A stretch of DNA of 64,000 nucleotides from Catellatospora sp. TT07R-123 (GCF_018327705.1 NZ_BNEM01000001.1:558001-622000), one strand, 5' to 3'; shown: positions 1 to 8,303, counted from the first letter of the stretch. Translations and numbers: made by a program. Notes: generated by a model from the letters alone, not told the origin.

Positions 1-197
1 TCGTACGGCGTGTCGGCCATGAGCTGGCGGAGGTGGCGCGCGGTCAGGGTGGCGGCGAGCCGGCGGCGCGGATCGGCACGCCGCTGCAGCCAGCGCTGAG
101 CCCGTCGCCGCAGCGGACCGACGCCCTCGGCGCGCACGAGCCGCGTCACCCAGAACCCGACGTGCCGGATGTGACCAGGTTTCGCGTTCGGTGCCAC
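1..197 (-). CDS. Unidentified protein, N-terminal part (runs off left edge)
   Basis: A reverse-strand open frame begins with GTG at 197 and leaves the window without a stop after 65 codons. A GGGAG ribosome-binding stretch lies nine bases before the GTG. The visible N-terminus is basic and rich in Arg and Leu, with no signal peptide or membrane segment. I do not recognise the family. It is divergent from the sensor kinase gene that begins at 368, so the 170 bases between them should hold both promoters. The call rests only on the good ribosome-binding site and sustained GC3-type codon use. Confidence 0.45.
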   Translation of the reverse strand, partial: MAPNAKPGHIRHVGFWVTRLVRAEGVGPLRRRAQRWLQRRADPRRRLAATLTARHLRQLMADTPY

Positions 198-367
198 GTC
201 CGGAGTCTCCCACTGCCGCCAAGGCCGTGAGAATCCCTAAACGATCACGAGTGGGTGACGTCCTCCGGCATACCGGCCGCGGGTTGACAACGGCCGATCG
301 GTTGGCCGATCCTCAGAGAGCGCTCCCCGAAAGATCGTCAGGTACCGCCCACGCCTGAGGCACATTC

Positions 368-1564
368 ATGAACACGACTGCCGGACACCTCGACCGCACC
401 GTCGCGCGAGCGGCTGTCGCACGGGCCGTGCTGCTCGGCCGAGCGGCGGCGACCCTCACCGTCACCGGCGGTGTCCTGCGCCTGAGCGCCCGCCCCGCAC
501 CGCTGCTCGCCGTGCTCCTGCTCGTCCTGGTCACGACAGCCGTCGCCCTGGTCTGCCTGGCCCGCGACCCCCGCCTGGTCGGCCGACCGGTGCCGGTCCT
601 CGCCGCGGACGCCGCCACCGTGCTCGCCGTCCTCGGGCTCGGGGGCGGTGACGTCGCGTTCTTCTGCGGCGCCGTCGGCGCGAGCGCGCTGGCGGGGGTG
701 CTCGCGGGCTACCGGGGTCTGCTGCCCGCCGCGTGCTACGCCGGGCTCGGTTACCTGGTCGCCGCCCGGCTGCTCGGCTCGGTGGGGTCGGCGGCGAGCC
801 TGGCCGGCTTCGTCCTGGCCTTCCCCATCGCGAACGTGCTCGCCGCCGTCGGCGCCGCCGCCGCGACGGCCGCCTTGGCCGGGCAGGTCGAGTCGGCGGT
901 ACGCCTGGTCGCGTCGGCGCAGCGCACGGCGGCCGCGGCAGAGCGGGCGCGGCTGGCCCGCGAGCTGCACGACTCGGTCACCAAGACGCTGCGCGGGGTC
1001 TCGTTCGCGGCGCTGGCACTGCCCGCCTCGCTGCGGCGGCAGCCGGGCCTGGCCGAGCAGCTGGCCGCGACGGTGTCGGCCGGGGCCACGGCGGCCGTGC
1101 ACCAGGCGCAGCAGGTCCTGGAGGGTCTGCGGCTGGACGATCCGGACGGCGAGTTCGCCGCGACGGTGCACCGGATCTGCCGCGAGTGGACCGGACGCGA
1201 GGGGGTCGCGGTGCGGGTGTCCGCCGCACCCACCGACCTGCCGCTGGACCTGCGCTACGAGCTCGGCCAGATCCTGCGCGAGTCGCTGGTGAACGTCGCG
1301 CGCCATGCCGGGGCGACGTCGGTGACCGTGGAACTTGCGCAGGTCGGTGCGGTGGTGCGGCTGCGCGTCGCCGACGACGGCTGCGGGTTTCGGGTCCCGG
1401 CCGGGTGGAGCGGCTGTTTCGGCCTGATCGGCATGGCCGAGCGGGCCGCCGCCGTCCACGGCACCCTGCGGGTCGTCTCCGCGCCCGGCCGGGGGACCGT
1501 CGTCGAGACGGTCGTCGCGGACGGGTCACCGAGGACGGCGTCGTACGCGGGGGCCTCGTCATGA
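368..1564 (+). CDS. NarL-type sensor histidine kinase
   Basis: Membrane sensor kinase of a two-component system. Hydrophobic segments occupy about residues 43-65, 75-105 and 110-180. A HisKA_3 dimerisation/phosphoacceptor helix follows, with the motif RELHDSVTKT and phosphoacceptor His201. The C-terminal ATPase domain (about 295-390) shows ILRESLVNVARHAG (N box), VADDGCGF (G1 box) and GLIGMAERA (G2 box). There is no large extracytoplasmic domain, so the signal is probably sensed in or near the membrane. Its stop overlaps the start of the response regulator gene (ATGA), so the two are translationally coupled and almost certainly cognate. The substrate or stress sensed cannot be read from the sequence; the neighbouring CBM35 protein and glycoside hydrolases suggest a carbohydrate or envelope cue, which is inference. 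Confidence 0.93.
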   Translation: MNTTAGHLDRTVARAAVARAVLLGRAAATLTVTGGVLRLSARPAPLLAVLLLVLVTTAVALVCLARDPRLVGRPVPVLAADAATVLAVLGLGGGDVAFFCGAVGASALAGVLAGYRGLLPAACYAGLGYLVAARLLGSVGSAASLAGFVLAFPIANVLAAVGAAAATAALAGQVESAVRLVASAQRTAAAAERARLARELHDSVTKTLRGVSFAALALPASLRRQPGLAEQLAATVSAGATAAVHQAQQVLEGLRLDDPDGEFAATVHRICREWTGREGVAVRVSAAPTDLPLDLRYELGQILRESLVNVARHAGATSVTVELAQVGAVVRLRVADDGCGFRVPAGWSGCFGLIGMAERAAAVHGTLRVVSAPGRGTVVETVVADGSPRTASYAGASS

Positions 1565-2220
1565 TCTCGGTCATGGTGGTGGACGACAACCCGATCGTCC
1601 GGGCGGCGCTCAGCGGCTACCTCGCGCTGTGTCCGGACGTATACGTCTGCGCGCAGGCCGCCGACGGGCGGGAGGCGGTGGCGCTGGCCCGCCGGGACCG
1701 GCCCGCGGTCACGCTGCTCGACCACCGCATGCCGGTGGCGGACGGGCTCTCGGTGCTCGGCGAGCTGACCCCGCACACCCGCGTGCTGGTGCTCACCAGC
1801 GACGCCAGCGCGGATCTCATCACCGGCATGCTGCGCGGCGGCGCGAGCGGCTACCTCGTCCACGGCGCGTTCGATCCGCCGGAGCTGCACCGGGCGGTCG
1901 TGGCGGTGGCAGCTGGGCACGGCTGGCTCTCCCCGGTCGCGGCGGCGGTCGCGGCGGCGGCCGTACGCGAGCAGGCCGAGCACGAGCGCAGCCGCCGCGA
2001 CCTCGCCGAGCGGCAGCGGCTCGCCCGCTCCCGGTACGGGCTGACCCGGCGGGAACAGGAGGTGCTGGCGCAGCTCGCGCTCGGACTGTCCAACGCCGCC
2101 ATCGCCCACCGGCTGATGCTGACGGAGAAGACGGTCAAGAACCACCTCCAGCACGTCTTCGCCAAACTGGGGGTGCGCCGCCGCACCGAGGCCGTGGCCG
2201 TGTGGACCGGGCGCGGGTAG
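1561..2220 (+). CDS. LuxR/NarL-type response regulator
   Basis: A 219-residue DNA-binding response regulator. The receiver domain has the acidic pair DD at residues 8-9, the phosphoacceptor Asp54 in LLDHRMP and the switch Thr in VLVLTSD. A linker containing an Ala-rich and charged helix leads to a C-terminal LuxR helix-turn-helix (about 157-215) with LTRREQEVLAQLALGLSNAA and TVKNHLQHVFAKLG. The ATG at 1561 is chosen because it overlaps the kinase stop in an ATGA arrangement and begins right at the first beta strand (MISVMVVDDNP). A longer reading upstream would only be the shifted frame of the kinase gene. It is probably phosphorylated by the preceding kinase and may control the CBM35 gene only four bases downstream. 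Confidence 0.93.
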   Translation: MISVMVVDDNPIVRAALSGYLALCPDVYVCAQAADGREAVALARRDRPAVTLLDHRMPVADGLSVLGELTPHTRVLVLTSDASADLITGMLRGGASGYLVHGAFDPPELHRAVVAVAAGHGWLSPVAAAVAAAAVREQAEHERSRRDLAERQRLARSRYGLTRREQEVLAQLALGLSNAAIAHRLMLTEKTVKNHLQHVFAKLGVRRRTEAVAVWTGRG

Positions 2221-2224
2221 CGCC

Positions 2225-2854
2225 GTGCCTGTCGTGTCCTCGCGCGTGGTGGGCTGGTCGGCCCTGGTGCTGGCGGTCGGCGCCACCATCGCCGTCGTGC
2301 CGCCGCTGGTCCTGCCGGACCCCCGGCCCGGCGCGGCGCCGGTGGTGCAACAGAGCGCCGGGTCGAGCGTCATGCCGCCCTCGCCGCTGCCCAGCCCGCG
2401 GCCCCCGGCGCCGTCCCCGTCGAAGGCGGAGCCGCCGCCGACGACGCCGAGGGCGGCCGCGTCGGCGGCGAGCCGGTTCCGGCCGATCACCGTGCACGCC
2501 GCCGATCCGGTCAACATCCGCGTGGGCGCCCGGGTGATCGCCTGCCCCAGCTGCGTGGACGGCAGCCGGGTCGGCTACATCGGCGGCCCGAACACCCTCG
2601 CGGTCCGCATCGCGGGAGTGCCGCGGGCGGGTGAGCGGACGCTGACCATCGTCTACGAGACCGAGCTGCCGCGTACCCTCAAGTTCGCCGTCGACGACGG
2701 GCCGGTCCAGGAGCTGACGCTGGCCGGGGCCCGCAGCTGGCTGATCCCGGCGCGCGTCTCGGTGCGGGTGCGGCTGCCCGAGGGCACCTGCTGGATCAGC
2801 TTCTTCAACGACGCGGGCTCGGCCCCCGACATCGACACGGTCACGGTCAGCTGA
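2225..2854 (+). CDS. Membrane-anchored CBM35-like carbohydrate-binding protein
   Basis: GTG start four bases after the response regulator stop, so it is part of the same operon. Residues about 8-32 form a hydrophobic signal anchor, then a Pro/Ala/Ser-rich linker (about 33-80), then a compact beta-rich domain (about 82-209). That domain carries the family-35 carbohydrate-binding pattern: the opening VHAADP, the Cys pair ACPSC, GYIGGPNTL, LTIVYE and the closing FFNDAGSAPDIDTVTV. No catalytic domain is attached. A surface-displayed sugar-binding module co-transcribed with a two-component system could act as a ligand-capturing accessory sensor or a wall-attachment protein; this role is inference. 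The gene ends just before a hairpin shared with the convergent DUF1996 gene. Confidence 0.8.
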   Translation: MPVVSSRVVGWSALVLAVGATIAVVPPLVLPDPRPGAAPVVQQSAGSSVMPPSPLPSPRPPAPSPSKAEPPPTTPRAAASAASRFRPITVHAADPVNIRVGARVIACPSCVDGSRVGYIGGPNTLAVRIAGVPRAGERTLTIVYETELPRTLKFAVDDGPVQELTLAGARSWLIPARVSVRVRLPEGTCWISFFNDAGSAPDIDTVTVS

Positions 2855-2867
2855 GGCCGTACCCGCG

Positions 2868-2901
2868 TCGGGGCGGGTGCCATGTAGCGCACCCGCCCCG
2901 A
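2868..2901. terminator. Bidirectional hairpin terminator
   Basis: A perfect 13-bp inverted repeat (arm TCGGGGCGGGTGC) with a short loop sits between the convergent CBM35 gene and the DUF1996 gene. No U-run follows on either side, which is usual in high-GC actinobacteria. Confidence 0.75.
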
Positions 2902-2908
2902 CCCGTAC

Positions 2909-4294
2909 TCAGAACTGGCCTGCGCTGTTGCACTTGGCCGACTGCACGATGCAGTTCTTCACCCGGTGCCCCTGGGCGTCGTCGTCCCAGGCGTTGAAGA
3001 AGTCGCCGTGCATGGAGGACGCCATCCCCGACGCCAGAGTGAAACCGTCCGCGCTGCCCGTGGTGGGGTAGGCGATGACGAACGAGACCGAGGGGATCGC
3101 GACCGGGAACGCGGCCGGGCAGGTCCCGTTCGGGGTGTACGCCACGTGTGACTTGTGATCGGGGCTGTCCAGGTGCGTGCCGTCCCAGCAGTCCGGGAAC
3201 ACGAGCTGGAACATCAGCGTCCCGCCCGGCGCGCAGACCGGCCAGTTGCCGTCGGCGCTGCGGCCGATCGCGCCGCCGGTGGTCCCGCCGACGCAGTAGA
3301 ACTGGTTCACCGTTCCCGCCGGGGTGGGCTCCTGGAGGCGCGCGTTGCCCGCGATCATCTCGAAGCCCAGCGGGAACGGCACGGTCCGGCTCGGATCGGC
3401 CAGCCGCGAGCCGTAGTACACCACGATCCCCTTCGGTTCGACGGCGGTGCCGCGCTCGTACAGGGTCGGCACCCAGTACGCCGAGAGGTCGGCCGGGGTC
3501 GGTGCGCAGGTGGTGGCGGTGTTGGCGCGCAGGCTGTCCACGGTGGAGCCGGCGTTGGCGCTGCGGTTGCCGATGAAGGTGTGCATGTGCGAGGCGCCGG
3601 GCAGCCGGGGGAAGACGATGGGGTCGTCCTTGAGGGAGTGGCTGTAGGTGCACGTCGCGTTGAACTCCGGCACGCGTACCGCGTCGGGCGGTGCGGGAGC
3701 CATGGCCATCGCCCGGAACGCGGCCAGCTGCGCGTTCCACTTCACCGGGTCGACGTTGATCCAGCCGCTGGCCTGGCCGCCGGTGTTGAAGGAGAGCCAG
3801 TTGAGGTTGACGAAGTCCGCGCCGCTGCCGGCGTTGGCCATGACGGCGTACACCGACTGGGCGCCCGCCGGGTGGCTGGTGAGGCTCACCGTCTGGGTCG
3901 CCCAGGTCTGCCAGCCGCCGGTGGCCGTGATCGTGAACTGCGCCAGGACGGGCCCGGTGAGCGAGCCGGTGCGCAGCTCGACCGTGCCCGGGCCGCCGGT
4001 GGCGGAGGCGACGCGGACGGAGACGGCCATCGCGCCGGAGGCGCCCAGGTCCACGCCGTCGTAGCGCAGCCAGTCCCCGCGGGACAGGTAGCCCACGGCG
4101 GAGCCGCCACCGGTGTCGACGGTGGTCTCGACGACCCCGCCGGACTGAGCCGAGTACGCCTCGGCCTGCACCACCAGTTCAGCGGCGTGCGCCGACGGGG
4201 CCAGGGCGACCACGGCCGCAGCCGCGACCATGGCCGCACCGCCGACGCCGAGCGACACCATCCGCATCGGCCGCCTGATCCAGTCTCTTGTCAT
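2909..4294 (-). CDS. Secreted CBM6-like/DUF1996 protein
   Basis: A 461-residue exported protein. Residues 1-37 are a signal peptide ending at SAHAAE. Residues about 40-172 form a family-6-type carbohydrate-binding module, with QAEAYSAQSGGV at the start, GDWLRYDGVDLG in the middle and FVNLNWLSF at the end. Residues about 180-455 match the DUF1996 domain found in fungal and actinobacterial secreted proteins: ASHMHTFIGN, YWVPTLYE, NWPVCAPGG, PDCWDGTHLDSPDHKSHVAY and HGDFFNAW are characteristic. The DUF1996 fold is of unknown activity but its conserved His, Asp and Trp residues suggest carbohydrate binding or hydrolysis. A GGGAAGG ribosome-binding site precedes the ATG. It lies downstream of the GH6 cellulase on the same strand but is separated from it by a terminator. 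Confidence 0.9.
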   Translation of the reverse strand: MTRDWIRRPMRMVSLGVGGAAMVAAAAVVALAPSAHAAELVVQAEAYSAQSGGVVETTVDTGGGSAVGYLSRGDWLRYDGVDLGASGAMAVSVRVASATGGPGTVELRTGSLTGPVLAQFTITATGGWQTWATQTVSLTSHPAGAQSVYAVMANAGSGADFVNLNWLSFNTGGQASGWINVDPVKWNAQLAAFRAMAMAPAPPDAVRVPEFNATCTYSHSLKDDPIVFPRLPGASHMHTFIGNRSANAGSTVDSLRANTATTCAPTPADLSAYWVPTLYERGTAVEPKGIVVYYGSRLADPSRTVPFPLGFEMIAGNARLQEPTPAGTVNQFYCVGGTTGGAIGRSADGNWPVCAPGGTLMFQLVFPDCWDGTHLDSPDHKSHVAYTPNGTCPAAFPVAIPSVSFVIAYPTTGSADGFTLASGMASSMHGDFFNAWDDDAQGHRVKNCIVQSAKCNSAGQF

Positions 4295-4430
4295 GCGCGA
4301 CCTTCCCTACGTTTCGCGAAAGAACGGGAGCTTTTCAACGTAGTTACGGTCGTGGATCGGAGCATGAGGCGAAGTCCTCATCGGGCGACGGTTGCAGGGC
4401 CCAGTTTGTGGGCAGCGCAGGCCCGGGTCT

Positions 4431-4461
4431 CGGCGGGGCGCCCCGGGTGGGCGCCCCGCCG
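4431..4461 (-). terminator. Terminator of the GH6 gene
   Basis: A 13-bp perfect stem (arm CGGCGGGGCGCCC, five-base loop) starts six bases beyond the GH6 stop codon. Confidence 0.75.
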
Positions 4462-4466
4462 GTGTG

Positions 4467-5750
4467 TCAGCGCAGCAGGTCGGGGTTGAAGGTGAGGGCG
4501 GGTGCGGCGTTGTCGGCCAGCCAATGGGCCATGTCGGGCCACCAGGCACCGGCGGCGGGGTCGACGGTGCCGTACTCGGGATCGGCGGGTCCGGGCGTTC
4601 CGCGCTTGCAGCTGCCGTCGGACTCGCCGATGGTCTTGATCCACAGGAAGGCGTCGGTCAGCGGCAGGCCCGTGTCGGCGGTCGGCCGGGCGCCGATGCC
4701 GCGCTGCGGCGGGTTGCACCAGGTCTCGGCATCGGTGTACCGGCCGGCGGGGGCGGTCCAGGGGCCGATGCCGTTGCGGCTGGTGTCGACGACGTGGTGG
4801 GTGAGCTCGTCGAGGGGCGGCGCACCGACGTTCTGGTCGAACCACGCGTCGGTCCAGTGCCACGTCGCCGGGTCTTCGTAGACGACGGCGTTGCCGGGCT
4901 GTCCGTCATTGGGCGCGGCGGCCGAGTAGTACTGGCTGGCGCACCAGTCGGTGTGGCCGCGGGCCCAGTCCGGGCCGCGGGTCGACCACCACACGCATTC
5001 GGCGACCCAGGTCGCGTACCTGGTGTTCTGCTCGGTGCGCCAGTAGTTGGAGACGTTGAGGGCGAACCCGCGAGCCTGGTCGACGCCCGCCTGCAGCAGC
5101 CGTTCGGCGATGACGCCGACGGGTTGCCAGCCGCTGTTGCCGGCGTCGAGGTAGACCGAGGTGTTGGGCCGGGCACCGAACAGGCCCACCGCGGCCTTCA
5201 GATCCGCCAGGCGCTGCGCGGTCAGCTCACCGGTGGGGTCGATGCCGCCGGCGCAGTCCTTGGGCAGCAGCGACAGTCCGTCGGGCTCGACGACGACCAC
5301 GGCCCTGCCGTCGCCGATCGCGGCGGCGAACGCCGCGATCCAGGCCCGGTACTCGGCGGACGTCTGCGCCCCGCCGGCGGAGTACAGGCTGCAGTCACGC
5401 CCGGGGATGAAGTAGCTAACCAGTACGGGAACGGTCCGCGTCGACCGGGCGGCAGCCATGATCTTCCGCACCCGGGTGCCGATCTCGGCGGGTGTTCCGC
5501 TGTCGATCCAGATCGCCTGCGGCCAGGTGGCGAGCTTGGCCATCCGCACGGCGTCGGCGAAGTCGCCGGCGCGCAGGTCGGCGAGGGCCTGGCCGGCGCC
5601 GCCCGCGGCGGGGTCGACGTAGAAGCGGGTGTCGGCGGGCAGTACGCGTCGGGCCGGGGCGACGGGCCCGGCGGCCGATGCGGGGGTGGCGGCCACTGCC
5701 AGCAGGGCTGCGGCCAGCGCTGAGGCAAGAAGCCGTCGTCGTCGGTGCAT
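4467..5750 (-). CDS. Secreted GH6 cellulase/cellobiohydrolase
   Basis: A 427-residue glycoside hydrolase of family 6, which cuts beta-1,4-glucan with inversion. The ATG at 5750 is chosen because AGGAG lies seven bases upstream and the protein then opens with a textbook signal peptide (MHRRRRLLAS to ATPASAA). The catalytic pair is visible: Asp119 in YFIPGRDCS and Asp157 in VVVVEPDGL. LYLDAGNSGW-type sequence (SVYLDAGNSGWQ), FALNVSNY and AFLWIKTIGESDG-like strands follow in family order. No cellulose-binding module is attached, which is unusual for actinobacterial GH6 enzymes and suggests action on soluble glucan or help from separate modules. A LacI-type palindrome sits between the promoter and the ribosome-binding site, so repression by the adjacent LacI-family protein is likely. 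Confidence 0.93.
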   Translation of the reverse strand: MHRRRRLLASALAAALLAVAATPASAAGPVAPARRVLPADTRFYVDPAAGGAGQALADLRAGDFADAVRMAKLATWPQAIWIDSGTPAEIGTRVRKIMAAARSTRTVPVLVSYFIPGRDCSLYSAGGAQTSAEYRAWIAAFAAAIGDGRAVVVVEPDGLSLLPKDCAGGIDPTGELTAQRLADLKAAVGLFGARPNTSVYLDAGNSGWQPVGVIAERLLQAGVDQARGFALNVSNYWRTEQNTRYATWVAECVWWSTRGPDWARGHTDWCASQYYSAAAPNDGQPGNAVVYEDPATWHWTDAWFDQNVGAPPLDELTHHVVDTSRNGIGPWTAPAGRYTDAETWCNPPQRGIGARPTADTGLPLTDAFLWIKTIGESDGSCKRGTPGPADPEYGTVDPAAGAWWPDMAHWLADNAAPALTFNPDLLR

Positions 5751-5779
5751 CGAGTCTCCTCGGAGCGATGGGGACGGAC

Positions 5780-5793
5780 TGGTAGCGCTCCCA
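5780..5793. promoter_or_regulatory. LacI-family operator upstream of GH6
   Basis: TGGTAGCGCTCCCA, one base away from the perfect palindrome TGGGAGCGCTCCCA used by CebR-type cellulose-utilisation repressors. It lies about 30 bases before the GH6 start, just downstream of the predicted promoter. Confidence 0.75.
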
Positions 5794-5805
5794 GTTTCTT
5801 GATGC

Positions 5806-5834
5806 ATCGTCACCGATCCACCTTGCACTGTCAA
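5806..5834 (-). promoter_or_regulatory. Predicted promoter of the GH6 gene
   Basis: On the reverse strand a perfect -35 TTGACA (5829-5834) is followed after 17 bases by a weak -10 GACGAT (5806-5811). The operator at 5780-5793 would lie about 12-25 bases downstream of the transcription start, a position suited to repression. Confidence 0.5.
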
Positions 5835-5857
5835 TGGCAGACGGCGATTATGGACAC

Positions 5858-5871
5858 TGCAACCGCTTCCA
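5858..5871. promoter_or_regulatory. Second LacI-type operator between GH6 and lacI-family gene
   Basis: TGCAACCGCTTCCA has the same spacing and CG centre as the sites at 5780, 7245 and 7388. It is located between the divergent GH6 and regulator genes, so it could serve autoregulation. Confidence 0.5.
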
Positions 5872-5995
5872 ACAGCCGGACCAGTGGGCGGCCACGGGCA
5901 CGGGCGGACGGCTTGCGCCTCCGGCAAGCGCCGTACGCCTCGCCACGCCTCGCCACACCTCGGCTGCCCTACTATGAGTCCCGCTGATCCCCGCG

Positions 5996-7048
5996 ATGAA
6001 AGACCGGTCCCCGCTCATGGACACCGCGCCGCCCGACCGCTCGCCCACCCTCGACGACGTAGCCGAGCGGGCGGGAGTGTCGCGTTCGGTCGCGTCCCGG
6101 GCGATCAACAACGTCGGCAACGTCAGCGCCCCGAAGCGGGCGGCGGTGCAGCGTGCGGTCCGGGAACTGGGCTACGTCCCCAATCCGTCCGCCCGCGCGC
6201 TGGCCACCAACCGGGTGGGCGCGGTGGTCCTGGCGGTCGCCACCGACGTGCCCGGCATCTTCGCCGACGCCTTCTTCGCCCAGGTCATCTACGGCATCAG
6301 CGTCGCGCTGGAGCCCACCGACTTCACCCTGACCCTGGTGCTGGCCGGGCGGCCCGAGGGGCGGGTCAAGCTGCAACAGATCGTGCGGTCGCGCCGCGCG
6401 GACGGCATCATGCTGATGAACCTGCACGGCGACGATCCGCTGGCCAAGCTCGCCGAGCAGACGACGGTGCCGGTGGTGTTCGGCGGACGGCCGCTGCGGG
6501 GCGAACCCCGCTGGTACGTCGACACCGACAACCGGGGCGGCGCGCGGCTGGCCACCGAGCACCTCGTCGAGGCGGGCTACCGCCGGATCGCCACCATCAC
6601 CGGACCGCTCAGCCTCGACGTCGCCGAATCGCGCTACCGCGGTTACCGCGACGCGATGGCGGTCGCGGAACTCCCGGCGCAGCGGGTCGAACACGCCGAC
6701 TTCAGTGAGGCCGGGGGCGCGGCGGCGATGACCCGCCTGTTGCAGGCGCATCCCGACCTCGACGCGGTGTTCGCCGCGTCCGACAACATGGCCGCCGGTG
6801 CGCTGCGAATCCTTCGGGCGCACGGCCGCGCGGTTCCCGGGGAGGTCGGCGTCATCGGTTTCGACGATCTGCCGACCGCACAGCACACCGATCCCCAGCT
6901 CACCACGATCCATCAGCCCATAGGAGCGCTGGGCGCGGAGATGACCCGCATGCTGCTGTCCGTGCTGGACGGCGCGCAGCCGACGCCGCTGATCCTGCCC
7001 GCCCGCCTGGTGGTCCGCGGGTCGACCCGCACCCCCGTCCACCACTGA
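5996..7048 (+). CDS. LacI-family transcriptional repressor, probably of glucan-degrading genes
   Basis: A 350-residue LacI/GalR regulator. The N-terminal helix-turn-helix reads PTLDDVAERAGVSRSVASRA (about residues 16-35), followed by the hinge ELGYVPNPSARALA. The effector-binding periplasmic-binding-protein-like domain spans about 65-340, with DADAVFAASDNMA-like sequence (LDAVFAASDNMAAGAL) and GEVGVIGFDDLPTAQ near the end. The start could be the ATG at 5996 or the ATG at 6017; neither has a strong ribosome-binding site. It lies between the GH6 and GH16 genes, both of which have matching palindromic operators, so it very probably represses them until a cello- or lichenan-derived oligosaccharide binds. 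The inducer is inferred from context, not seen. Confidence 0.92.
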   Translation: MKDRSPLMDTAPPDRSPTLDDVAERAGVSRSVASRAINNVGNVSAPKRAAVQRAVRELGYVPNPSARALATNRVGAVVLAVATDVPGIFADAFFAQVIYGISVALEPTDFTLTLVLAGRPEGRVKLQQIVRSRRADGIMLMNLHGDDPLAKLAEQTTVPVVFGGRPLRGEPRWYVDTDNRGGARLATEHLVEAGYRRIATITGPLSLDVAESRYRGYRDAMAVAELPAQRVEHADFSEAGGAAAMTRLLQAHPDLDAVFAASDNMAAGALRILRAHGRAVPGEVGVIGFDDLPTAQHTDPQLTTIHQPIGALGAEMTRMLLSVLDGAQPTPLILPARLVVRGSTRTPVHH

Positions 7049-7244
7049 CCGGCGCACTCCCGCCGACCGGTCCGGGCCGCCCGCCGCGGCGGGCGGCGGT
7101 CCCCGGCCGCGCGCCGGCACGCGCCGAAGACCGCCACCCGCATGCGCGGAAGCACCCGCCTCCCCGGTCGGCCCGCAGGTGCCACGTGCGTTGACGCCGC
7201 CGCGACCACCCAGCCCGGCGCAGGGCACATCTCGACCGAGGAAC

Positions 7245-7258
7245 TGGTAGCGCTTCCA
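7245..7258. promoter_or_regulatory. LacI-family operator upstream of GH16 (distal)
   Basis: TGGTAGCGCTTCCA, 13 of 14 bases shared with the operator before GH6. It lies about 70 bases upstream of the predicted -35 hexamer. Confidence 0.7.
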
Positions 7259-7326
7259 GTTTGGAAGCTACACGCGTGCTGCCGGCGTGTAAATGCCAAG
7301 TTGCGGATCGGTACCGCGAAGTGCAC

Positions 7327-7355
7327 TTGACAGCATTTTGATTCATGCACATCAT
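7327..7355 (+). promoter_or_regulatory. Predicted promoter of the GH16 gene
   Basis: Perfect TTGACA (7327-7332), a 17-base spacer that is unusually AT-rich for this genome, and a weak -10 CATCAT (7350-7355). Confidence 0.5.
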
Positions 7356-7387
7356 TGCGATGACGCCGCTGGACCACTGGAAGTGAC

Positions 7388-7401
7388 TGGAAGCCCTTCC
7401 A
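7388..7401. promoter_or_regulatory. LacI-family operator upstream of GH16 (proximal)
   Basis: TGGAAGCCCTTCCA is a near-perfect palindrome just downstream of the predicted transcription start. Paired with the site at 7245, about 143 bases away, it could support DNA looping. Confidence 0.6.
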
Positions 7402-7502
7402 GATCACTGCTCGCTATTCGTCAGCCGCCCCGCACCGGCTGCCGCAGTTCCCGTCCACGGCAGACCGCTTGCCCGCGGTCGCCTCCAGAGATGGAGCAGG
7501 CA

Positions 7503-8270
7503 ATGAAACGCCTCACCCGCACCCTCGCCATCGCCGCGGCGATGGCGCTGGCCGCCGTCACCGGCGCCGTCCAGATCCCGTCCGGCGCCTACGCCGCCAT
7601 CGGCGGCAGCTTCACCGACAACTTCAACTCGTTCAACACCAGCCGCTGGTACAAGTCCGACGGCTGGAGCAACGGCAGCATGTTCAACGTCGGCTGGCGC
7701 GCCGACCACGTCTGGTTCAACGGCGGCGTCATGGGCATCAACCTGGACACCGCCTCGTGCCCCGGCGGATGCTCCGGCAAGCCCTACGCCTCCGGCGAGT
7801 TCCGGACCACCGACCTGTACTCGTACGGCCGGTTCGAGACCCGGATGATGGCGGTCAAACGCTCCGGCACGGTGACGTCGTTCTTCACCTACACCGGGCC
7901 GAGCGACAACCAGCCCTGGGACGAGATCGACATCGAGATCCTCGGCAAGAACACCACCCAGATGCAGACCAACTACTTCACCAACGGTGTCGGCGGGCAC
8001 GAGACGATCATCAACCTCGGCTTCGACGCCTCCACGGGGTACCACAACTACGCCATCGAGTGGTGGAACCAGGGCACGATCAACTGGTTCGTCGACGGCC
8101 GGCTCGTCCACCAGGAGAACGGTTCGCGCGGGCCGCTGCCCACGCATCCCCAGCGCATCATGGCCAACCTGTGGCCCGGCATCGGCGTCGACGGCTGGCT
8201 CGGCCCCTTCACCTACCCCGGGACGCCGCTGACCGCCCGATACGAATCGGTCGCCTACACCAAGTACTGA
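7503..8270 (+). CDS. Secreted GH16 endo-beta-1,3-1,4-glucanase (lichenase type)
   Basis: A 255-residue glycoside hydrolase of family 16. A signal peptide covers about residues 1-34 (cleavage near GAYAA). The mature protein opens with SFTDNFNSFNTSRW, and the family catalytic signature DEIDIEILG gives nucleophile Glu141, assisting Asp143 and acid/base Glu145. Flanking strands GEFRTTDLYSYGRFETRM and YAIEWWNQGTINWFVDG are those of the bacterial lichenase group that cuts mixed-linkage glucan. The ATG is preceded by GGAG at a suitable distance. It is a single-domain enzyme without binding modules. Two LacI-type operators and a TTGACA promoter lie upstream, tying it to the neighbouring regulator and to GH6: together they would attack cereal-type beta-glucan. 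Confidence 0.94.
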   Translation: MKRLTRTLAIAAAMALAAVTGAVQIPSGAYAAIGGSFTDNFNSFNTSRWYKSDGWSNGSMFNVGWRADHVWFNGGVMGINLDTASCPGGCSGKPYASGEFRTTDLYSYGRFETRMMAVKRSGTVTSFFTYTGPSDNQPWDEIDIEILGKNTTQMQTNYFTNGVGGHETIINLGFDASTGYHNYAIEWWNQGTINWFVDGRLVHQENGSRGPLPTHPQRIMANLWPGIGVDGWLGPFTYPGTPLTARYESVAYTKY

Positions 8271-8303
8271 GGTCGGGTCGTCACCCCTGACAGCACGCGG
8301 AGC

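Larger units (their letters stand above)
7049..7502 (+). other. Regulatory intergenic region before GH16
   Basis: No credible gene. The stretch holds two LacI-type palindromes (7245-7258 and 7388-7401) and a predicted promoter (7327-7355); the sequence between 7260 and 7400 is clearly more AT-rich than its surroundings. Confidence 0.6.

Noticed and set aside
4392-5723. A 443-codon forward frame opposite the GH6 gene
   Set aside because: Antisense shadow; the reverse strand has the GH6 catalytic motifs.
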